Source: Halomonas sp. McH1-25 (lineage in GTDB: Bacteria; Pseudomonadota; Gammaproteobacteria; Pseudomonadales; Halomonadaceae). Taken from it: DNA of 64,000 nt. The translations under genes and the position numbers were made by a program. The notes beneath the pieces are model-generated. The model saw nothing but the letters and a program-made list of their open reading frames with translations. It searched no databases and was not told the origin of the DNA. This document shows, one piece after another, positions 36,795 to 48,229 of the stretch (position 1 is its first letter; every line of letters begins with the position of its first letter). The DNA is taken from the NCBI RefSeq assembly GCF_022348165.1, contig NZ_JAKRFI010000007.1, positions 1-64,000 of the forward strand, given 5' to 3'.

Positions 36795-36823
36795 TGCGGC
36801 CCTGACGGGGCCGCAATCGTTTA
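36795..36823 (+). terminator. Probable ectD terminator
   Basis: An 8-bp stem TGCGGCCC (36795-36802) with GGGCCGCA (36808-36815), followed by ATCGTTTAT. The T run is interrupted, so termination may be incomplete. Confidence 0.6.
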
Positions 36824-36906
36824 TAGGCCACGTCACTCTGCATGGCAGGCCAGGCATGCGGTAGACTCTTCAGACACGACTACCCGTGTCGTCAAAGGAG
36901 ACCCGA

Positions 36907-37587
36907 ATGCCGTTCGTTCCGCGCTTTACCGATGGCCAATTGATGGGCCAGCCACTGGGCAAGATCGTCTGTGTCGGCCGCAACTATGCCGAGCATGCCA
37001 GGGAGCTCAACAACCCGGTCCCCAGTGCACCGATTCTCTTCATCAAGCCGGCAACCAGCGCCACGGCACTCGAGGAGACCGTCGAGGCCCCCTTTGCACG
37101 CGGTGAGGTACATTTCGAAGCCGAGCTGGCATTGCTGATTGGTGAGACGCTCAAGGACACCACGCCGGAAGCCGCCGAGCGGGCCGTCGTCGGGCTTGGG
37201 CTGGCACTGGACCTAACCTTGCGCGACGTCCAGTCACGTCTCAAGGAAAAAGGGCATCCATGGGAGATCGCCAAGGGCTTCGATGGTGCATGCCCGCTGT
37301 CGTCGTTCGCCGTGCTGCGCGACGTACCCAACTGGCGCGATCTGCAGTTCAGTCTGGACATCGACGGTGAGCGCCGCCAGACCGGCAACAGTGGCGACAT
37401 GCTGTTCACCGTGCCTGAATTGCTCGCCGAGATGAGCCGGCATTTTACACTGGCACCGGGCGATGTCGTCCTGACCGGCACGCCGGCAGGCGTCGGCCCG
37501 CTGCCGCGCAATGTCGAGCTGCACTTCCAACTGCAGGCCGGCGCCAGTCACGCTGGGCTGGACTTCGTGACCCGCACCGGTGAATGA
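36907..37587 (+). CDS. Fumarylacetoacetate hydrolase family protein (acylpyruvase type)
   Basis: A 226-residue FAH-fold hydrolase resembling E. coli YcgM and human FAHD1, which cleave acylpyruvates or decarboxylate oxaloacetate. Visible are IVCVGRNYAEHARELN, the metal-binding acidic set in VHFEAELALLIG and LDLTLRDVQ, and the C-terminal PGDVVLTGTPAGVGPL. The ATG at 36907 follows AAGGAG at a good distance. It lies between ectD and convergent speA, with no clear operon partner. The exact substrate cannot be told from sequence. Confidence 0.88.
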   Translation: MPFVPRFTDGQLMGQPLGKIVCVGRNYAEHARELNNPVPSAPILFIKPATSATALEETVEAPFARGEVHFEAELALLIGETLKDTTPEAAERAVVGLGLALDLTLRDVQSRLKEKGHPWEIAKGFDGACPLSSFAVLRDVPNWRDLQFSLDIDGERRQTGNSGDMLFTVPELLAEMSRHFTLAPGDVVLTGTPAGVGPLPRNVELHFQLQAGASHAGLDFVTRTGE

Positions 37588-37616
37588 CGAGACCGTCTTT
37601 GTCAGGCTCTCAAACG

Positions 37617-37644
37617 CAAGCGCCGCCCTCTCGGGCGGCGCTTG
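37617..37644. terminator. Convergent terminator between the FAH hydrolase and speA
   Basis: AAGCGCCGCCC (37618-37628), loop TCTC and GGGCGGCGCTT (37633-37643) form a perfect 11-bp stem in the 78-base gap between convergent genes. On the minus strand it is followed by GCGTTTGAG, on the plus strand by GACC, so it is best for speA but may serve both. Confidence 0.7.
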
Positions 37645-37665
37645 ACCTGCCGGGCAGGGGCCCCA

Positions 37666-39570
37666 TCATTCCAGATAGGTGTAACCTTCAAGGCCGGCAG
37701 CCAAATCGTCGAGAAATTCGGCATGCTCGTCGCGACTCAGGCCGCTGCCGTCGAGCTGGGCCTTGAGGCGTTCACGTAGTACGCCGGCATCGAAGTTCAC
37801 ATAGCGCAGTACGTCGCCGACACTGTCGCCATGCTGAAGGTTGCTCAGACGCCATTGACCGTCGCCATCGAGTGCGGCATCTACCGAGTCGGTGTCACCG
37901 AACAGATTGTGCAGGTCGCCGAGAATCTCCTGATACGCACCGACCAGGAACATGCCCAGCAGCTTGTCGTCGTTGTCGTCCCACTCCGGCAGCGGCAGGG
38001 TGGTCTCGAGCCCCTGACCGTCGACATAGTTATCGATGCGGCCGTCCGAGTCGCAGGTGATGTCCTGAATCACGCCACGCCGGGTCGGGTCGCGGTCCAG
38101 CCCGGTCAATGGCAACACGGGGAAGACCTGCTTGATGCCCCATACGTCAGGCACCGACTGGAAGAGCGAAAAGTTGACGAACAGCTTGTCGGCCAGCTTC
38201 TCGGCCAGTTCATCGGCAATATCGCGGTGGGCTCGGTTGCGACTGTCCAGGCGTGAGCGCAGACGCTGGCAGGCGGCAAAATAGACCGACTCACCCTCGG
38301 CACGGGCATCCAGGTCGGCCAGGCCCATCACGAAGCGCTCCTGCAGTTCGCCGATCGCCTGCACCAGGTCATGATAGGCCTCGACCTGGCCACGCGGCTC
38401 GCGCATGGTCTCGAGGCGGTCGTAGACGCGCCACAGCTCGTCGACCTGCGGGTCGTCCTCGGCACGCCGACGCGTGGGTGCGGTCTCGCCGACATGCTCC
38501 TCGTCGATGACGTTGGTGATCAGTACCGCATGGTGCGCCGTCAGCGCCCGTCCCGACTCGGAAATCAGGTGCGGATGCGGAAGGCCCTCGGCCTCGCAAG
38601 CCTGGCTGAATGCCCACACCACGTTGCTGGCATATTCGCGCATCGAATAGTTGATCGAACAGAAGCTGCGCGAGCGTGTGCCTTCATAGTCCACGCCCAG
38701 GCCGCCACCGACATCGACGGTGTCGATCGGCGCACCCATTTCGCGCAGCCCCTGGTAGAAGCGCGCACATTCACGCAGGCCGCGCTGGATGTCGCGGATA
38801 TTGGCAATCTGCGAGCCGAGATGGAAGTGCACCAACTGCAGGCTGTCGAGCGCGTTTGCGCTGCGTAGCCGCTCGACCACATCGATGACCTGCGTTGCGG
38901 TCAGGCCGAACTTGGACTTTTCGCCACCCGAGTCCTGCCACTTGCCCTTGCCCACCGAGGCCAGGCGAGCACGCAGGCCGATGCGCGGCGTGACGCCGAG
39001 ACGCTGGGCTTCCTCGAGGATCAGGTTGAGTTCCGAGAACTTCTCCACCACCAGATAGACGCGATGGCCGAGTTTTTCGCCCATCAGTGCCAGGCGAACG
39101 TATTCGCGGTCCTTGTAACCGTTGCAGACGATCAGTGACGAGCCATCGGCGGAAAGGGCGAGCACGGCCAGCAATTCGGGCTTGCTGCCGGCCTCCAGGC
39201 CGACGCGGCCATGGCCGCGCTCCTGAGTGGCGAGGATTTCCTCGACCACGCGGCGCTGCTGGTTGACCTTGATCGGATACACCGCGGTATATCCGCCCTG
39301 GTAGGCCTCTTCCTGCATCGCGGCATCGAAGGCGGCACACAGCTGTTCGACGCGGTCATGCAGGATGTCGGTGAAGCGTACCAGCACTGGCAGGCGTAGG
39401 CCGGCTTCGCGAATCTGGTCGACCAGGGCGTCGAGAGGAAGCGCCGGGCCCTCGACCTCGCTGCCCAGGGGACGAACCACGGTGTGTCCCTGGTCGTCGA
39501 CGTCGAAGTAACCACTGCCCCACTGGTCGATATTGTACGTGCGACGTGCCTTGGCGGCGGGTGAACTCAT
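37666..39570 (-). CDS. speA: Biosynthetic arginine decarboxylase
   Basis: SpeA decarboxylates arginine to agmatine, the entry to putrescine by the agmatine route. The 634-residue protein belongs to the PLP alanine-racemase-fold decarboxylases. The PLP-binding lysine is Lys101 in YPIKVNQQ. Other signature parts are VHFHLGSQIANIRDIQ, DVGGGLGVDYEGT and ISESGRAL. The C-terminal domain has NFSLFQSVPDVWGI. Length and layout match E. coli SpeA (632-658). The start at 39570 is the only conserved-length ATG. No speB or aguA lies nearby. Confidence 0.97.
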   Translation of the reverse strand: MSSPAAKARRTYNIDQWGSGYFDVDDQGHTVVRPLGSEVEGPALPLDALVDQIREAGLRLPVLVRFTDILHDRVEQLCAAFDAAMQEEAYQGGYTAVYPIKVNQQRRVVEEILATQERGHGRVGLEAGSKPELLAVLALSADGSSLIVCNGYKDREYVRLALMGEKLGHRVYLVVEKFSELNLILEEAQRLGVTPRIGLRARLASVGKGKWQDSGGEKSKFGLTATQVIDVVERLRSANALDSLQLVHFHLGSQIANIRDIQRGLRECARFYQGLREMGAPIDTVDVGGGLGVDYEGTRSRSFCSINYSMREYASNVVWAFSQACEAEGLPHPHLISESGRALTAHHAVLITNVIDEEHVGETAPTRRRAEDDPQVDELWRVYDRLETMREPRGQVEAYHDLVQAIGELQERFVMGLADLDARAEGESVYFAACQRLRSRLDSRNRAHRDIADELAEKLADKLFVNFSLFQSVPDVWGIKQVFPVLPLTGLDRDPTRRGVIQDITCDSDGRIDNYVDGQGLETTLPLPEWDDNDDKLLGMFLVGAYQEILGDLHNLFGDTDSVDAALDGDGQWRLSNLQHGDSVGDVLRYVNFDAGVLRERLKAQLDGSGLSRDEHAEFLDDLAAGLEGYTYLE

Positions 39571-39601
39571 GGCACTCTTCTCCTGCGCAGTCTTCCGGGT
39601 C

Positions 39602-39627
39602 GAAAACGGGGCCGCATTATGCGGCCC
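39602..39627 (-). terminator. Probable thrB terminator
   Basis: GGGCCGCA (39609-39616), loop TTA and TGCGGCCC (39620-39627). Read on the minus strand it is followed by CGTTTTC. It lies 70 bases behind thrB and 32 bases ahead of speA, which is transcribed in the same direction, so it could also lie in the speA leader. Confidence 0.6.
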
Positions 39628-39696
39628 GTGTCATTCCATGACTAGAGGAATAACGGTCGTAGAGCCTAATGCATCGGGCGCCAGGGGGAAAATTTC

Positions 39697-40647
39697 CTAG
39701 CCTGGCAATGGCAGGGCACCATCCGTGATGCGCCGGTTGAGAATGGTGCGAAATTGCTCGGGATCGTGTGGCGTCAGCTCATGGGCCGGTGGATCGACGT
39801 AGACCACCAGCAGCCGCGATAGCCAGTAGCGCAGCGCGGTCATGCGCAGCATCAGCGGCCAACACTGCCGCTCGGTCTCGGTCAGCGGACGCCGTGACAG
39901 GTAGGCGCGCAGCAGCGCGTCGTGGCGCTCACGGTTGAGACTGCCATCGGCATCGCTGGCCCAGTCGTTGATGACGATCGCCAGATCGAACAGCAAATCT
40001 CCGGTACAGCCGTTATAGAAGTCGATGATGCCACCCAGGCGGTCACCATCGAATAGCGTATTGTCGCGAAACAGGTCGCCATGAATCGCTCCCTGGGGCA
40101 ATGCATCTGCGCCTTCGAACGCCCCCTGGTAGGTGTCTATCTCGTCGCTCATCAGCGCCTGGTCGCTGGGCGAGAGATAACTCAGCACCTGGTGATGGGT
40201 CGAGAGCAGCCAATGCAGATCGCGCGGGTTGGGGCGATGCCCCTCGAAGCGCTGCGATACGAAGTGCAGACGACCCAGAGCGTCGCCCAGCGCTTCGCAC
40301 TGGGCCAGATTGGGATGCTTGGGGTACTTGCCGGGCAGCCGCGGGAACAGCAACGCCGGTTTGCCGGCCAGGCTCTGCAATGCGATGCCCTGGCGGTCGT
40401 GGACCGGCCCCGGGACCGGCAAGCGGTGCTCGGCAAGGTAGTCGAGCAGATCGACGAAGAACGGCAGCTCGTCGTGCTCGCCCTGTTCGAACAGCGTCAG
40501 TACCAGCGATTCCCGATCGCTGGTAACGAAATAGGTAGTGTTCTCGGTGCCGCTGGCAACCCCTTCGAAAGTGACCAGACTGCCCACGTCGAAGCGTCCG
40601 AGGAAGCCGGACACCTGAGCGTCGTTCAGCGGAGTGAATACGGCCAT
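39697..40647 (-). CDS. thrB: Homoserine kinase (ThrB, aminoglycoside phosphotransferase fold)
   Basis: This enzyme phosphorylates homoserine on the way to threonine. The 316-residue protein is the type II form used by Pseudomonas and relatives, not the GHMP form of E. coli. It starts MAVFTPLNDAQVSGFLGRFD, has the catalytic loop HGDLFRDNTLFDG and the metal-binding IIDFYNGCTGDLLFDLAI. The ATG at 40647 was chosen because it gives the conserved N-terminus; a longer frame starts at 40743. It is followed upstream by a DUF2782 gene in the same direction, as in Pseudomonas. Confidence 0.95.
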   Translation of the reverse strand: MAVFTPLNDAQVSGFLGRFDVGSLVTFEGVASGTENTTYFVTSDRESLVLTLFEQGEHDELPFFVDLLDYLAEHRLPVPGPVHDRQGIALQSLAGKPALLFPRLPGKYPKHPNLAQCEALGDALGRLHFVSQRFEGHRPNPRDLHWLLSTHHQVLSYLSPSDQALMSDEIDTYQGAFEGADALPQGAIHGDLFRDNTLFDGDRLGGIIDFYNGCTGDLLFDLAIVINDWASDADGSLNRERHDALLRAYLSRRPLTETERQCWPLMLRMTALRYWLSRLLVVYVDPPAHELTPHDPEQFRTILNRRITDGALPLPG

Positions 40648-40749
40648 GTTGTTCTCGCCCTGAGGTTCAAGCGCGCTATTGTAGCGGCTTGCCGCCCGGC
40701 CTTGCAGGGGCGTCGTCGATGCCGGCCCGGAAAAAGCCGGCACGATGGC

Positions 40750-41040
40750 CTACCAGGAGATCAGCACCCAACTGGGAATGGCGATACGTTCGTTGTCGCT
40801 GCGTCGGAAATCGCCGTCACCGTCGTCATCGACCAGAAAATAGGACGGACCGACCCTGGGCTGGATCTCGATGGCGTAGAGCTGGCCGTTGACGCGATAC
40901 TCGCGAACGGTGCGATCCTCTTCCTGACGGACGGTGATGTCCGGCTCGACGGTATTGTCCTGCTGCGCCAGGGTCAGCAGCGGGGTACCCAGCAGGATGA
41001 GGCCGAAAAGCATGGCCTGGGCGGGGCGGGACACGTTCAT
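40750..41040 (-). CDS. DUF2782 family exported protein
   Basis: A 96-residue protein with a signal peptide (hydrophobic AMLFGLILLGTPLLTLA, cleavage probably after LTLAQ or near it) and a short soluble domain ending YFLVDDDGDGDFRRSD...IPSWVLISW. This is the DUF2782 pattern seen beside thrB and polA in Pseudomonas. Its function is unknown; it likely acts in the periplasm. The ATG at 41040 has GGAGG 6 bases upstream, which settles the start over the longer frame. Probably co-transcribed with thrB. Confidence 0.85.
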   Translation of the reverse strand: MNVSRPAQAMLFGLILLGTPLLTLAQQDNTVEPDITVRQEEDRTVREYRVNGQLYAIEIQPRVGPSYFLVDDDGDGDFRRSDNERIAIPSWVLISW

Positions 41041-41108
41041 GATTGCCTCCGAGCGTCTGCAGTCGACGAGATAGTTGCAGTGTATGCGCAAATTCGGTGG
41101 GCTTGCAC

Positions 41109-41270
41109 TCACTGCGACAATTGCGACGCGGCGATGGGACGTTGTGCCAGCAACCACCCGAAGATAATGAAGGCCAGCATGCCGACGAGGATGACGCGGA
41201 AATCGAATCCGGCATCGATCAGCAGGCCGAGCACCGCCGGGGCGATACCGGTGGAGAAGACGATGTTGGC
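41109..41270 (-). pseudogene. Truncated C-terminal remnant of an MFS transporter gene
   Basis: The minus-strand frame ending at 41109 encodes about 53 residues, beginning ANIVFSTGIAPAVLGLLIDA. They align with the C-terminal end of the intact MFS protein next door (SIVFATGLSPAAFGILLDL), sharing about half of 43 positions and the same closing WLLAQ. The frame is closed by a stop 20 bases further upstream (41289-41291), with no start codon at a sensible place. It is a decayed paralogue with everything but the last two membrane segments deleted. Confidence 0.8.
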
Positions 41271-41346
41271 GCAGCAGTGCAAGATAGCTCATGGATATTC
41301 CTAGCCAGGCGGTACATGGAGTACTGCACAGTTCATGACGGGCCTG

Positions 41347-42561
41347 TCATGACGGACGCAGCCATTCCCGGGGCGTGGGACGACGCGCAATCTCGCTCAG
41401 GGTCCCCTGGGCGAGTAGCCAGCTCACCACCAGCAGGACCAGCATGCCGCCGAGCAGTGTCGCGAAACCCGTGTCCAGGTCGAGCAGGATACCGAACGCG
41501 GCAGGTGACAGTCCGGTGGCGAACACGATGCTGGCGCTCAGGGCGGCCCGGGCCCGCCCCAAGTGTTCGCTGCCCCATAGGCTGACCATCAGGCTGTTGG
41601 CCACGGGCTCTTGCATGCCGACCACCAGACCGCCGCCCAGCATCAGCGCCCAGATGGCGATGTCGCCACCCACGGTCAGCGCAATGACCAAGGCCAGGGC
41701 AAATGGCAGCTGGTACCACCGCCCCAGGCGCTGCTCGCCGAGTTGATCGACCCAACGACCACCCATCAGTGCACCGGGTATGCGCGCCAATCCTTTGCCG
41801 GCCAGAGCCAAGGCGTACGTCGCCGCCGCGGCGCCCAGGTCGTCGGTCATCTGGGCCTGATAGAGAAAGATACCGGTCATGGTGACAGGCAATATCATCA
41901 GCAGCGGCAATAATCGCCAGAAGCGCGCATCGCGTAATGGACGAACCGTCGGAGTTCGGGCCTCGGCCGCTGTCACCTGGGGTGCCGGTGGCCAGTTCGC
42001 GCCGAGCGTCAGGAGCAGCCAGGCGACGATCAGGACCAGAGCAAACAGCCACCAAGCCTCCCGCCAGCCCAGCCACACCAGTAACAGGGCCACTGTCGGC
42101 GTCAGCACGATTTCACCCAGCGGCATGCCCAGGCTAGCCACGCCAACCGCCTGACCGCGCTGGTCGCCGAACTCGCGGCCGGCCAGCGTAAAGCCCAGAT
42201 GCACCAGCAATCCCTGACCGCACAGCCTGACCAGTCCCAGGCCCAGTACGGCGGCAATGAGCCATGGCGACAACGTCATCAGCAGTACGCCGGCGAACAG
42301 GCCGGTCAACACCGCCAGCGCAAAGCGGCGGGGCGACACCCAGTCGAGGCTGGGGCCCAGGCGCAGGACAATGAACCCGGCGATTAGTGAGACTATCGAA
42401 TACAGCGTACCGAACGTGCCGGCACCGATTTCCAAATGGTGGGTAAGCGGGCGCTGGAACAGACCGATAAAGAAACTCTGGCCCATGTTGCCCGAGAACA
42501 CGGCGAGAAAGGCAATGCCCAGCAAGCCGCAACGATCCTTCAACAGGCGGCGATAACTCAT
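41347..42561 (-). CDS. Major facilitator superfamily transporter
   Basis: A 404-residue membrane protein with twelve predicted hydrophobic segments and the MFS layout: a charged loop after segment 2 (LGPSLDWVSPRRFAL), a large central loop around residues 195-215, and GGRWVDQLGEQRLGRW after segment 8. It resembles uncharacterised 12-segment MFS permeases; the substrate cannot be given. The start follows GGAGGAACGG. It sits between DUF2782 and polA, where Pseudomonas has no such gene, next to a fragment of a paralogue, which suggests a local duplication or insertion. Confidence 0.85.
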   Translation of the reverse strand: MSYRRLLKDRCGLLGIAFLAVFSGNMGQSFFIGLFQRPLTHHLEIGAGTFGTLYSIVSLIAGFIVLRLGPSLDWVSPRRFALAVLTGLFAGVLLMTLSPWLIAAVLGLGLVRLCGQGLLVHLGFTLAGREFGDQRGQAVGVASLGMPLGEIVLTPTVALLLVWLGWREAWWLFALVLIVAWLLLTLGANWPPAPQVTAAEARTPTVRPLRDARFWRLLPLLMILPVTMTGIFLYQAQMTDDLGAAAATYALALAGKGLARIPGALMGGRWVDQLGEQRLGRWYQLPFALALVIALTVGGDIAIWALMLGGGLVVGMQEPVANSLMVSLWGSEHLGRARAALSASIVFATGLSPAAFGILLDLDTGFATLLGGMLVLLVVSWLLAQGTLSEIARRPTPREWLRPS

Positions 42562-42683
42562 CCGTTCCTCCCTGACGGCATGACTACAGTCTAGCGGCTT
42601 GTCCGGCGACGACTGACGACCACCGCCGGCTTGCGTATCATGGGGGTATTGTCTGTCTTTCGTTTCCCAGGGATGCCTTATCC

Positions 42684-45491
42684 ATGGCCGCTACCCCCAT
42701 CGTTCTCGTCGACGGTTCATCCTACCTCTATCGGGCCTTTCACGCCCTGCCACCGCTAACCACTTCCAAGGGCAAACCCACCGGGGCGGTGAAGGGCGTG
42801 ATCAACATGCTCAAGAGCCTGATCAAGCAGTACCCCAACAGCCCCATGGCGGTGGTCTTCGACGCCAAGGGCAAGACGTTCCGTGACGAGCTCTTCGAGC
42901 AGTACAAGGCGCACCGCCCGCCGATGCCCGACGATCTGCGCGAGCAGGTCGAGCCGTTGCATGCCTGCGTGCGCGCCCTGGGCCTGCCGCTGCTATGCGT
43001 CGAAGGGGTCGAGGCCGACGACGTCATCGGCACGCTGGCGCGCCATGCCACGGAGGCAGGCCGCGATGCGGTGATCTCCACCGGTGACAAGGATATGGCG
43101 CAACTGGTCAATGGCCACATAACCCTGGTCAACACCATGAAGAACGAGACGCTCGATACCGAGGGCGTCACCGCCAAGTTCGGCCTGCCGCCGGAACTGA
43201 TCATCGATTTCCTGGCGCTGATGGGCGACAAGGTGGATAACATTCCCGGCGTGCCCGGGGTGGGCGAGAAGACCGCGCTCGGTCTGTTGCAGGGCATCGG
43301 CGGACTCGATGCGATCTACGCCGACCTCGACAGAGTCGCCACGCTGAGCATTCGTGGCGCCAAGTCGTTGCCCAAGAAACTCGAGGAGAATCGCGAGCAG
43401 GCCTACCTGTCGTATCGGCTGGCGACCATCAAGACCGACTGCGATTTGCCGGTGGGGCTCGACGATCTGGACATCGCCCATCCCGATCGCGAGGCGCTGC
43501 TCGAGCTTTACCGCGATCTCGAATTCAAGGCCTGGCTGTCCGAATTGCTGGCCGGCAAGGATAAAGGCGTCGATGACGTCGCGGGCGGAGCGTCGGCCGG
43601 TGCGTCGACGCGCGATACGCCCGCGGCAGGCGAAAACGCCGTGGACGAGCCGGTCACGCTGGCCAAGCCGGATCGCAACGATCATACCCTGCTGACCCAG
43701 GACGACTTCGATGCCTGGCTGGCGCGGCTGAAGGACGCCGAGACGTTCTGCTTCGATCTCGAGACCAACAGCCTCAACTACATGGAAGCCGAGATCGTCG
43801 GCATCGGCCTGGCTCTGGAGCCCGGCGAGGCGGCCTACATCCCGCTGGCCCACGACTACCTGGACGCGCCTGCACAGCTCGCGCGCGATGCCGTGCTCGC
43901 TGCGCTCAAGCCGCTGCTCGAAGACCCTGCCAAGGGCAAGATCGGCCAGAACCTCAAGTACGACATTTCGGTGCTGGCGCGTTACGACATCCGGGTCGTG
44001 GGGGCGCTGACCGATACCATGCTCGAGTCCTACGTGCTCAACTCCACGGCCACACGCCACGACATGGATTCGCTGGCGCTCAAGTATCTCGGCGAGAAGA
44101 CCATCACCTTCGAGGAGATCGCCGGCAAGGGCGCCAAGCAGCTCACCTTCAATCAGATCGCGCTCGAGCAGGCCGTGCCGTATGCCTGCGAGGACGTCGA
44201 CGTCACCCTGCGTCTGCACCGCGAGTTGCGCCCACGCATCGAGGCGGAGGGACGCCTGAGCGAAGTGCTGGACAGCATCGAGCGTCCCATGATCCCGGTG
44301 CTCTCGCGCATGGAGCGTATCGGCGTGGCGCTCGATGCCGAGCGTCTGCACCGCCAGAGCCAGGAGCTCGAGGCGCGCATCCGCGAGCTGGAAAAGGAAG
44401 CCTTCGACATTGCCGGGCGCGAGTTCAACCTGGGCTCGCCCAAGCAGCTCTGCGACATCCTCTTCGAGGAGCAGAAGATTCCGGTGATCAAGAAGACGCC
44501 CAAGGGCGCGCCGTCCACCGCCGAGGCGGTGCTCGAGGAACTGGCGCTGGATTACCCGCTGCCCAAGGTGATCATGGCCCACCGCGGGCTGACCAAGCTC
44601 AAGTCGACCTACACCGACAAGCTGCCGCTTCTGGTCAACAAGACGACCGGGCGCATCCACACCAGCTACCACCAGGCGGTGACCGCGACCGGCCGGCTGT
44701 CATCCAGCGACCCCAACCTGCAGAACATTCCGATCCGCACCGACGAAGGGCGCAAGATCCGTCAGGCCTTCGTCGCCCGGCCGGGTTATCGCATCGTCGC
44801 CGCCGATTACTCGCAGATCGAGCTGCGCATCATGGCGCACCTGTCCGAGGACAAGGGGCTGCTTGATGCCTTTGCCGAGGAGCGCGACATTCACACTGCC
44901 ACGGCTGCCGAAGTGTTCGGCGTAGCGCTGGAGAACGTGTTGCCCGACCAGCGGCGTAGCGCCAAGGCCATCAACTTCGGGTTGATCTATGGCATGAGCG
45001 CCTGGGGATTGAGCAAGCAACTCAGGGTCGAGCGCAACCAGGCGCAGACTTACATCGATCGCTATTTCGACCGCTACCCCGGTGTGGCGCGCTTCATGAA
45101 CGACACCCGGTCGCAGGCCGCCGAGGATGGCTTCGTCGAAACCGTGTTCGGACGCCGGCTGTACCTTCCCGAGATCAACTCCCGCCAGCATGCCCGCCGT
45201 CAGGCCGCCGAGCGCACCGCGATCAACGCGCCGATGCAGGGCACCGCCGCCGATATCATCAAGCGCGCAATGATCGACGTCGACACTTGGCTGAACCCGC
45301 GCGAGGGCGCCGCCGAATTCGATGCCTGGATGGTCATGCAGGTGCACGACGAGTTGGTCTTCGAGGTGCGGGAAACTCAGGTCGAGGATTTCATCGGTGC
45401 GGTCAAGCAGCGCATGCAGGACGCCGCCGAGCTGCGCGTGCCACTGATCGTCGAAGCCGAGGCAGGGGGGAATTGGGACGAAGCGCACTAG
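42684..45491 (+). CDS. polA: DNA polymerase I
   Basis: PolA fills gaps in repair and removes Okazaki primers. The 935-residue protein has three domains. The 5' nuclease (about 1-290) carries [11 protein letters not shown] and [13 protein letters not shown]. The 3'-5' exonuclease (about 330-520) has [11 protein letters not shown] with both acidic residues, so proofreading should be active. The polymerase domain has motif [15 protein letters not shown] (about 709), [16 protein letters not shown] and motif [11 protein letters not shown] (about 883). It is divergent from the MFS gene and convergent with glpK. Confidence 0.99.
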   Translation: MAATPIVLVDGSSYLYRAFHALPPLTTSKGKPTGAVKGVINMLKSLIKQYPNSPMAVVFDAKGKTFRDELFEQYKAHRPPMPDDLREQVEPLHACVRALGLPLLCVEGVEADDVIGTLARHATEAGRDAVISTGDKDMAQLVNGHITLVNTMKNETLDTEGVTAKFGLPPELIIDFLALMGDKVDNIPGVPGVGEKTALGLLQGIGGLDAIYADLDRVATLSIRGAKSLPKKLEENREQAYLSYRLATIKTDCDLPVGLDDLDIAHPDREALLELYRDLEFKAWLSELLAGKDKGVDDVAGGASAGASTRDTPAAGENAVDEPVTLAKPDRNDHTLLTQDDFDAWLARLKDAETFCFDLETNSLNYMEAEIVGIGLALEPGEAAYIPLAHDYLDAPAQLARDAVLAALKPLLEDPAKGKIGQNLKYDISVLARYDIRVVGALTDTMLESYVLNSTATRHDMDSLALKYLGEKTITFEEIAGKGAKQLTFNQIALEQAVPYACEDVDVTLRLHRELRPRIEAEGRLSEVLDSIERPMIPVLSRMERIGVALDAERLHRQSQELEARIRELEKEAFDIAGREFNLGSPKQLCDILFEEQKIPVIKKTPKGAPSTAEAVLEELALDYPLPKVIMAHRGLTKLKSTYTDKLPLLVNKTTGRIHTSYHQAVTATGRLSSSDPNLQNIPIRTDEGRKIRQAFVARPGYRIVAADYSQIELRIMAHLSEDKGLLDAFAEERDIHTATAAEVFGVALENVLPDQRRSAKAINFGLIYGMSAWGLSKQLRVERNQAQTYIDRYFDRYPGVARFMNDTRSQAAEDGFVETVFGRRLYLPEINSRQHARRQAAERTAINAPMQGTAADIIKRAMIDVDTWLNPREGAAEFDAWMVMQVHDELVFEVRETQVEDFIGAVKQRMQDAAELRVPLIVEAEAGGNWDEAH

Positions 45492-45526
45492 GCTGCGCAT
45501 GACACCGGCGCCCGGCCACCCGGCGT

Positions 45527-48063
<2,537 letters not shown>

Positions 48064-48118
48064 GTCGGGCCGCCTATGCCCGGGCAAATTTTCGCTTGAT
48101 GTTCGTTTGCGCGTTGTT

Positions 48119-48138
48119 TATGTTCGATACAGAACATT
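48119..48138. promoter_or_regulatory. GlpR-type operator upstream of glpD
   Basis: TATGTTCGATACAGAACATT is nearly palindromic (ATGTTC and GAACAT) and closely matches the known GlpR operator of E. coli. A second, weaker half-site (GATGTTCG) lies at about 48098-48105. The site is 91 bases before glpD in the 166-base gap behind glpR. Confidence 0.8.
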
Positions 48139-48229
48139 TATGACGCATCAGTGCGTAATGCAGCGGTAAGCGAAAGGCCTGTCTGTGTGCCGCTACATTC
48201 CCTGACTCGCGACTTCAGCGGAGCGGCTC

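Noticed and set aside
40081..41304. Plus-strand open frame of 407 codons over thrB, DUF2782 and the MFS remnant
   Set aside because: It runs antisense to two well-supported genes and has no domain similarity; a shadow frame that survives by codon bias.
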